IMG/VR virus record: IMGVR_UViG_3300017949_000026
Coordinates: 1-35,936 of that record
Reading direction: 5' to 3' (one strand)
Length of the DNA stretch: 35,936 bases
Source: a virus
In this document: positions 31,056 through 35,936 of the stretch, piece by piece
Position numbering within the stretch: the first letter of the stretch is position 1
How the letters are laid out: each line of letters opens with the position of its first letter
Notes under the pieces: generated by a model
Told to the model about the DNA's origin: nothing
The model's database searches: none
The model's input: only the letters and a program-made list of their open reading frames with translations
Made by a program: the position numbers and the translations under genes

Positions 31056-32492
31056 TTATGCGTAGTCGATGCCTCTATTCTTTTGGGTGATACTCCTGTA
31101 AACTAAGATCAATACCATTGCGAAAAGCACTAGAAACAATGGCCTCACAAACATCTCTTGCAGTGTATACATTGTCTGTAGTTGTTGCCCTAGGTTCTGC
31201 CACTTGTCTATTATGATGTAAGTTAAAAGTATCGCTGGTCTGCTGATCTTAAATTTGTAACAGAAAAGACCTAACACACTACAACAGGCCAAAGTCACAT
31301 AGTCCATGTATAAGCCTGTGTACGATTGGCAGGTGTATATGATAATTGCAAATATTATGCCAGCATAGATCCAATAAGGTATCTCTAATATTTTTACCAG
31401 CAGTTTAGAAGTGAATATACAGATTATGAAAGTCAAAATTGTGGCTCCGACAAAACCATATCCAAGTAATGACAAAAATTTCTTGTCTTCAAGCATGAAA
31501 GGATTCCCCACATCTAATCCAAACGTGATACACATGGCCATAAAGATTGCCGCAAACGGAGATGCCGGTATACCAAACAACACTGTTGGAATCAGGCTTC
31601 CTGCCTTCTGTGCGTTGTTGGCTCCCTCACAACCTGCCAGTCCTTTGGGATTTCCTACACCGAACTTGTCATTGGGGTGTGCCCTCACAGTTGCACCATA
31701 GGCCAACATATCTCCCACAGGTCCGACTCCCGGCAGTAGTCCTGCTATAAAACCAATAAAGCCTCCCCTTATAGAGTCTCGCCACAACTTCAATGTGGTC
31801 CTGAAGCCGTCGAACAATTGGCTGAAATAGTTGTTTATGGGTGTGGGCCTGTTCTTTCCAAAGTGGAAACCCGACACCAGTTCTGGAATGCCAAAAAGTC
31901 CTGCTATCATCATTATGATCGGCACTCCGTCCTGTAGGTACAAAGTGCCAAATGTCAGTCTCGGTCCACCGGTCTGTGGATCAATACCCATCAGTCCAAT
32001 GAAGGCACCTATCGCTATCGCACAACAACTGAGCCAGAAGTTCTTAGACACAATGAAAGCCACACAGGCTATGGACAGTGTCATGAACATGAACAGTTCA
32101 GGAACTCCAAACTTGTATATGATTGGTGCGTAGAATGGCAACAGTGCGAAAGCCAACACTCCAAAGAAGATGCCGTTGAACGTGCTGTCGGCCATCGCTA
32201 TACCTATCGCCTTGGCGGCATCTCCGTTCTTGCTCATCTTGTATCCATCTATGATCGATGCCGCCGTTGTGGAGGCACCGGGTATGCCCGTGAGCAGTGA
32301 CGTGTATGAGTCAGCGGTGCTTGACGCCGCTATCACACTTATCAAGAATATAAGACCGTAATAGGGATTGGGATCAAAGTATCCCGCGAATGAGAATACA
32401 AGTAACATCGCCGTTCCGGCGCCTGCCATGGGAATCACTCCCAAGAGAATTCCGTATACTGTTCCCAGCAGGCACCAGAGTGCGTAGTCCAT
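31056..32492 (-). CDS. tctA: Tripartite tricarboxylate transporter, large membrane subunit
   Basis: 478 residues, about 11-12 membrane segments. Signatures include GIPGASTTAASIIDGY, LLPGVGPVGDML and GCEGANNAQKAGSLIP, all typical of the TctA family. It moves organic acids such as citrate or other carboxylates across the inner membrane with TctC. The start is 1 nt after the tctC stop. No TctB-like four-helix gene is seen nearby. It is unusual in a phage and is likely a metabolic cargo gene. Confidence 0.9.
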   Translation of the reverse strand: MDYALWCLLGTVYGILLGVIPMAGAGTAMLLVFSFAGYFDPNPYYGLIFLISVIAASSTADSYTSLLTGIPGASTTAASIIDGYKMSKNGDAAKAIGIAMADSTFNGIFFGVLAFALLPFYAPIIYKFGVPELFMFMTLSIACVAFIVSKNFWLSCCAIAIGAFIGLMGIDPQTGGPRLTFGTLYLQDGVPIIMMIAGLFGIPELVSGFHFGKNRPTPINNYFSQLFDGFRTTLKLWRDSIRGGFIGFIAGLLPGVGPVGDMLAYGATVRAHPNDKFGVGNPKGLAGCEGANNAQKAGSLIPTVLFGIPASPFAAIFMAMCITFGLDVGNPFMLEDKKFLSLLGYGFVGATILTFIICIFTSKLLVKILEIPYWIYAGIIFAIIIYTCQSYTGLYMDYVTLACCSVLGLFCYKFKISRPAILLTYIIIDKWQNLGQQLQTMYTLQEMFVRPLFLVLFAMVLILVYRSITQKNRGIDYA

Positions 32493-32493
32493 G

Positions 32494-33552
32494 TTACTTC
32501 AATAGGTGTGGTTTGAACTCGGCCTTCCAACCGAAGATGTTGTTGAACCACCAAACAAGATCCTTCAGTTTTTTCTCAGTGTAAAGGGATCGCTGATACT
32601 TCACTATCTTGTCTGCTTCTTCACCAATTGCCCACTGGTAGTCACCACCGGATGCCTTGGCGATAATTGCTCTCGACTCTGGATCTTTCAACATCTTTTT
32701 CAGTGCCTTCACAAGTTCTTTCCTGTGCTTGGCACCTTTGTTTACCCATAAGCCTTTTTGCAGAGAGTCATTTTGGAACTGCACTAGCCTGTATGCGTCA
32801 TACAATTCACCACTTGGTTTTTCACCCCAAGTCTGTTCGAACACTGTGTCAAAGTCCTTGCCTGGTGCGTTGGGGTTTGTCACGATCCTCTTTTTCTTTT
32901 TATCGTACACACCTTGCGTGAACCAGATCTCGCCGTGTTCAAATTTCTTGATTTTCTTTGTCCAAGCAGTTGGGTTGCCCCTGAACACGTTGAACTCGCC
33001 ATTTGCGAACATAAGTGTTCCTTGCTTGTCGTCTACACCTTTCACGTACTTCATCTCCTCGTCCACACATTTCTTGTATGAAGCGATCTTGCCGTCAAGG
33101 TTACCACAGTACATAAGCACCATACCTGTAACGTCACCTGCCGCGTGGTCGTTTCCGAAGACCATTCCGCCTGATCTAGGATCCCAGTCTTTTCTCTTAC
33201 CAACGAAGATGTCTAACAACTGCACTCCGATGGCGTCCCAGTTCATGTAGTCGTACTCTACACCCGTCTTCACAAGTGTGTTCACTGAAGTTGTTCCACC
33301 CGTGACGGTGATAGCACCTTCCTTGAATCTGTTCTCTTTGTTCCATTTGTTCATTCCGATCAAGTGCCTCGCACCTGGAATGTGGACGGACTTTACGTCT
33401 GCGTCAAGATGTTTTTTAAGTTCTTTGATCACCACCTGCGCCCATTGATCCAAACCAGATCCTGGTTTAGTTGGTAGGTAGATGGTGTAGTCGGCCATAG
33501 CCGATGTAGCCATAAAGAACAAGAAGGCCACTGATGTTATCAGTTTTTTCAT
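32494..33552 (-). CDS. tctC: Tripartite tricarboxylate transporter, periplasmic solute-binding protein
   Basis: 352 residues with a signal peptide ending in TSAMA before Asp. The mature protein opens with YTIYLPTKPGSGLDQWAQVV, the TctC-type start of a periplasmic carboxylate-binding protein. Slightly longer than typical TctC (about 325). AGGATATT precedes the ATG. It is the first gene of a tctC-tctA operon. The ligand cannot be read from sequence alone. Confidence 0.85.
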   Translation of the reverse strand: MKKLITSVAFLFFMATSAMADYTIYLPTKPGSGLDQWAQVVIKELKKHLDADVKSVHIPGARHLIGMNKWNKENRFKEGAITVTGGTTSVNTLVKTGVEYDYMNWDAIGVQLLDIFVGKRKDWDPRSGGMVFGNDHAAGDVTGMVLMYCGNLDGKIASYKKCVDEEMKYVKGVDDKQGTLMFANGEFNVFRGNPTAWTKKIKKFEHGEIWFTQGVYDKKKKRIVTNPNAPGKDFDTVFEQTWGEKPSGELYDAYRLVQFQNDSLQKGLWVNKGAKHRKELVKALKKMLKDPESRAIIAKASGGDYQWAIGEEADKIVKYQRSLYTEKKLKDLVWWFNNIFGWKAEFKPHLLK

Positions 33553-33646
33553 GTAATATCCTATTGTTTGTTTTGGAAATTGTATGCTGTGAACTTCTTG
33601 TGGAGCGTTACAGCAAAATATGTTCTTGTAATTATGATTGCAACTA

Positions 33647-33652
33647 TATAAT
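33647..33652 (+). promoter_or_regulatory. Possible -10 box, leaderless
   Basis: Plus-strand TATAAT ending 4 nt from the ATG at 33657. The -35 is weak (TTGTAA at 33626, 15 bp away). Confidence 0.35.
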
Positions 33653-33656
33653 TGTA

Positions 33657-34094
33657 ATGAAACTGAGTAGGCAAACCAAGATCAGGATGTATTCGCACTA
33701 TGATCACGACATAGACGTGGATGACGAGTTCTGGCCAATGATGGGCATAATGCTCACGATATGGTCTTTGTGGACTGGTCTCATACACCTGATTGACTGG
33801 TTTACTTTTGATGTGATACCATGGTGGATCGAGCCTTTTACCATTGTTCCAGTTATCTTCCTAGTGATAATGAAAGAACTTTATGATTCCATCAATCCAT
33901 TGCACTGGTGGCCAATGGTGTGGGGTTACAAAGCCAAACTGCCAGACGAGGATAGGATCACAATCAGACCTTTGGACACAGAACGCATACTAAAGCAACA
34001 CGGTGGTAGAATGAACGTGCATATCATTGACTTCGAATACGTTAAATTCAGAAGGAAAAAGGACGCTGTTATTTTTGGTCTGCGATATTTCTAG
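33657..34094 (+). CDS. Two-helix membrane protein
   Basis: 145 residues from the ATG at 33657; a frame open from 33534 has no plausible start signal. Two membrane segments lie at roughly 26-45 and 56-74, flanked by many Trp residues, then a basic cytoplasmic tail. Not TctB, which has four helices. It diverges from tctC. Function unknown. Confidence 0.55.
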   Translation: MKLSRQTKIRMYSHYDHDIDVDDEFWPMMGIMLTIWSLWTGLIHLIDWFTFDVIPWWIEPFTIVPVIFLVIMKELYDSINPLHWWPMVWGYKAKLPDEDRITIRPLDTERILKQHGGRMNVHIIDFEYVKFRRKKDAVIFGLRYF

Positions 34095-34245
34095 ACGACC
34101 TGAATACCTTACCGTACTTGTTCTCGTACAGGCTCAATTTGTCTGACAACTCCCGTACAATTTGTCTGTACTCGGCATTTTGCACTTCTAGGTTGCCTAA
34201 CTTTGCCGACAGCATCCTTATCTCTGTGTCTTTGTCTTCTTTCAT
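34069..34245 (-). CDS. 58-residue coiled-coil miniprotein
   Basis: Begins MKEDKDTEIRMLSAKLGNLE. Heptad-like Leu/Ile spacing runs through residues 9-40. Its ATG overlaps the oxygenase stop as ATGA, so it is translationally coupled. The 3' end overlaps the converging plus-strand gene by 26 nt. Function unknown. Confidence 0.55.
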   Translation of the reverse strand: MKEDKDTEIRMLSAKLGNLEVQNAEYRQIVRELSDKLSLYENKYGKVFRSSRNIADQK

Positions 34246-34904
34246 ACCTTGAACTTTAGTTTTGATTTGCTTTTTAAAATTTTCCTAAACTTGTCAGTGG
34301 CTATCCCTCTAACGAAAAGCATTGGACGGAGGTTGTGTCCAAAATTGGCAGTACCATGTGGGAGATGTTGCCAATTGAAATACATTATGTCTCCTTTTTT
34401 CCAACGCACCCAATGGTGGCTTCCCATCAACATAACCTGTCCTGGGTACCAATCGTCCAACATTATAAAACAGGTGACTAATCTTTCTCGCCTCTGTTTT
34501 TCACTCAGTGGTTGTCCGTTGTTATCTAGGTATTCATTTTCTGATCTGGCGGTATCCATGTGTATTACAGTCATCTGTCCTGGCACCTGGTCCTGCAGGT
34601 GAATCTTGATATCTTCCAGTCCGATTGGATCTACGAATTTCTTATACTGACTAAAGGATTTCTTGTCAAGTTTCGTGGATGTGTATATCTGATCAACCTG
34701 AATTCCGAACTTTCCCTGTTGTGCGATCACGGAAGGGTTGCTTGATACAAGTTTGTTTTTATGTGTCCTTTTTGGCAGTCGGGGCCATTTTCCTTGTACG
34801 TTGCCTATAATTTTGAACATTTCACTATCAGGTTTGTCATTATGATAGTTCCAATGCCATCTACTTTGTTTCTTTCTCCTGAAAAATTCCTTCGACGGTT
34901 TCAT
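34242..34904 (-). CDS. 2-oxoglutarate/Fe(II)-type oxygenase, paralogue 3
   Basis: 220 residues. Iron triad candidates are His115-x-Asp117 (VIHMDT) and His183 (LPHGTANFG); Arg193 (LRPMLF) is the expected cosubstrate arginine. DDWYPGQVMLMG is near identical to paralogue 1. N-terminal 30 residues are basic and aromatic. It lies 14 nt beyond the stop of 34919-35062. Confidence 0.65.
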   Translation of the reverse strand: MKPSKEFFRRKKQSRWHWNYHNDKPDSEMFKIIGNVQGKWPRLPKRTHKNKLVSSNPSVIAQQGKFGIQVDQIYTSTKLDKKSFSQYKKFVDPIGLEDIKIHLQDQVPGQMTVIHMDTARSENEYLDNNGQPLSEKQRRERLVTCFIMLDDWYPGQVMLMGSHHWVRWKKGDIMYFNWQHLPHGTANFGHNLRPMLFVRGIATDKFRKILKSKSKLKFKV

Positions 34905-34918
34905 GCTGAAAAAAGGTT

Positions 34919-35062
34919 CTACTTACCTTGTCCAACGTAAGGCTTGTAACTTCTCTTTTTGGACTTGTTCATAGAGCTCAGTTTGATCCTGCTCTTGTTC
35001 CTGCCTTGAGAGGTCTTCTTGGCCTTGCCTGGAGTGTATCCCGATGTGTTGTGTATTGCCAT
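34919..35062 (-). CDS. 47-residue very basic miniprotein
   Basis: Starts MAIHNTSGYTPGKAKKTSQG and contains about 14 Lys/Arg and no acidic residue. The composition suggests nucleic acid or ribosome binding, or a packaged DNA-binding peptide. The ATG at 35062 lies 6 nt from a sigma70-type -10 box. Function is not known. Confidence 0.55.
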   Translation of the reverse strand: MAIHNTSGYTPGKAKKTSQGRNKSRIKLSSMNKSKKRSYKPYVGQGK

Positions 35063-35068
35063 AGTGTT

Positions 35069-35096
35069 ATTATATAGTAGACATATTTACAGTCAA
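35069..35096 (-). promoter_or_regulatory. Sigma70-type promoter, leaderless
   Basis: Minus-strand TTGACT (35091-35096), 16 bp, TATAAT (35069-35074), ending 6 nt from the ATG at 35062. It interlocks with the plus-strand promoter of the DUF1178 gene. Confidence 0.65.
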
Positions 35097-35113
35097 CCTG
35101 TATAATGTAAATA
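35078..35113 (+). promoter_or_regulatory. Promoter of the DUF1178 gene, dual type
   Basis: Plus-strand TAGACA (35078-35083), 17 bp, TATAAT (35101-35106), overlapping TGTAAATA (35106-35113), which ends 5 nt before the ATG at 35119. Both early and late use look possible. Confidence 0.5.
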
Positions 35114-35118
35114 CTTTT

Positions 35119-35559
35119 ATGATCAAGTTCGCTCTCAGATGTGAATGTAGCGCCAAGTTCGAAGGCTGGTTCCCAAGCAACGAAGAATATGAAAATCAGT
35201 TGGCCAAAGGACAACTACTCTGTCCAATGTGTGACAGCACCAAGGTGAAGAAAGACATTATGGCGCCTGCCGTTGGTAAAAAAACCACAGCGAGGAAACG
35301 TGGTAAGGCCAAGATGGAGGAACTCACCGGCGACCAGATGGTGATGGGTGGACAGGCACGTACACTGTTGAAACAGATTCAGAACCACGTGGAGAAAAAC
35401 TTCGAGAACGTTGGTAAAAAGTTCGCCAAGGAGGCACGTAAGGCACACAAGGGCGAGAGGAACCTGGAGTTCTATGGTAAGCCAACAAAGAAAGAAGTCA
35501 ATGAACTGGTGGATGAGGGCATAGATCTGTTCGCGGTGCCCAAGGTCAAGGACAACTAG
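35119..35559 (+). CDS. DUF1178 family zinc-ribbon-like protein
   Basis: 146 residues. The N-terminus MIKFALRCECSAKFEGWF, then LLCPMCDSTKVKKDIMAPAV, is the DUF1178 pattern. The two cysteine pairs (CEC and CPMC) could form a zinc ribbon. The C-terminal block EEARK-type (FAKEARKAHKGE) and EGIDLFAVP also match the family. Known mainly from alpha- and betaproteobacterial genomes; function not established. It is probably a host-derived gene, which supports an alphaproteobacterial host. Confidence 0.85.
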   Translation: MIKFALRCECSAKFEGWFPSNEEYENQLAKGQLLCPMCDSTKVKKDIMAPAVGKKTTARKRGKAKMEELTGDQMVMGGQARTLLKQIQNHVEKNFENVGKKFAKEARKAHKGERNLEFYGKPTKKEVNELVDEGIDLFAVPKVKDN

Positions 35560-35587
35560 TCGCAAAAACACTGGCTTTTCTAGCCGG

Positions 35588-35616
35588 TTGACTTTCCACA
35601 CGTCTTAGTATATAAT
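35588..35616 (+). promoter_or_regulatory. Sigma70-type promoter
   Basis: Plus-strand TTGACT (35588-35593), 17 bp, TATAAT (35611-35616). It gives a leader of about 70 nt to the ATG at 35694. A weak hairpin (35570-35588, stem ACTGGCT/AGCCGGT) just before it may be a remnant terminator of the DUF1178 gene, but it lacks a T tract. Confidence 0.65.
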
Positions 35617-35693
35617 TGTTGTTGATGCGTAGGATAACAGAGATTGAAACTCCGACGAATCGTAAATTAACAAACTAAGGAAAGAGGAACAAT

Positions 35694-35936
35694 ATGCTAA
35701 CAGGTATGTTTAATACACTTTTTCCATCTACTAAGAAGGAAACAAAGACCATGGCAAACTCAACTCAATACGTTGTATACACTAGAAACTTCAAATCAAG
35801 AGCGAAGCAAATCGGTGTATTCGCCGAGCCGGCTTCTTCATACAAAGTGAATGGTGAAGTACACGGTGGTAAAATCAAGTTCAAAAACCTAGCAGTAAAA
35901 AACACTGCAAGAAAAACAGCGACTAACAAGTTGTTA
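35694..35936 (+). CDS. Truncated small basic protein, 3' end outside window
   Basis: 81 codons seen, no stop before the window end. ATG at 35694 with AGAGGA upstream (starts MLTGMFNTLF). Internal ATGs at 35706 and 35751 are possible. Lys-rich, beta-type repeats around GGKIKFKNLAVKN. Codon use favours abundant tRNAs. It is leadered and has a strong promoter, so probably an early, highly expressed protein. No family recognised. Confidence 0.55.
   Translation, partial: MLTGMFNTLFPSTKKETKTMANSTQYVVYTRNFKSRAKQIGVFAEPASSYKVNGEVHGGKIKFKNLAVKNTARKTATNKLL

Noticed and set aside
33657-34094. Candidate for the missing TctB beside tctC.
   Set aside because: It has only two membrane helices and a basic soluble tail, and is divergent from tctC; TctB has four helices.
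35570-35588. Hairpin after the DUF1178 gene as a terminator.
   Set aside because: The stem is short with a G-U pair, there is no T tract, and it overlaps the next promoter's -35.
1-35936. CRISPR arrays, insertion sequences, integrase or att sites, ordinary tRNAs.
   Set aside because: No repeat-spacer pattern, transposase, integrase motif or cloverleaf other than the tmRNA was seen on either strand.

Overview
This window looks like part of the genome of a marine T4-like myovirus. Evidence for a phage: a PAAR spike-tip protein (10656-10958), a tail fibre with a pectate-lyase-type beta-helix (14666-16288), class Ia ribonucleotide reductase nrdA/nrdB (10992-14467), a PD-(D/E)XK nuclease, a Bax-like glucosaminidase, many small hypothetical genes in tightly overlapping chains, and a recurrent nnTAAATA element like the T4 late promoter TATAAATA. 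The host is probably an alphaproteobacterium. Reasons: a DUF1178 protein, a tripartite tricarboxylate transporter pair (tctA/tctC), and a permuted two-piece tmRNA, a form typical of Alphaproteobacteria and some cyanobacteria. No photosynthesis gene is seen. Host identity is inference.

Layout. Almost all genes are on the minus strand and are read right to left. 1-4.2 kb: a truncated late gene, an envelope cluster (two exported proteins and an LPP20-like lipoprotein), small membrane proteins, a peptidoglycan hydrolase and a short-chain dehydrogenase. 4.2-8.9 kb: a DegT-type aminotransferase, a possible HNH-type nuclease, a DGQHR/ParB-like protein and a run of tiny genes behind sigma70-type promoters. 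8.89-9.43 kb (plus strand): a tmRNA gene and a small exported protein. 9.4-16.3 kb: structural genes surrounding nrdA/nrdB. 16.3-20.8 kb: nuclease, radical SAM protein, glutathione peroxidase, structural-type proteins and a methyltransferase. 20.7-24.96 kb: small phage proteins, a strongly expressed 130-residue protein with its own leader and terminator, two cysteine-rich miniproteins and a 2-oxoglutarate/Fe(II)-type oxygenase. 24.97-31 kb: a glycosyltransferase, a ligase-motif protein, two related methyltransferases, a second oxygenase, a ferritin-like di-iron protein and a class I glutamine amidotransferase. 31-33.6 kb: tctA and tctC. 33.6-35.94 kb: small proteins, a third oxygenase paralogue, the DUF1178 protein and a truncated gene.

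How it fits together. Two promoter classes are visible. One is sigma70-like (TTGACA/T, 16-17 bp, TATAAT); the other is late (nnTAAATA). Many of both end only 4-8 nt before the start codon, so many mRNAs should be nearly leaderless. A few genes (3061, 6661, 23012, 29189, 35694 and the gene cut at the left edge) instead have a leader with a Shine-Dalgarno sequence. The cargo genes suggest control of host translation (tmRNA), nucleotide supply (RNR), organic-acid uptake (TctAC), redox and metal handling (glutathione peroxidase, Fe enzymes, Cys-rich miniproteins) and surface or small-molecule modification.

All calls come from reading the sequence. No database search was possible.
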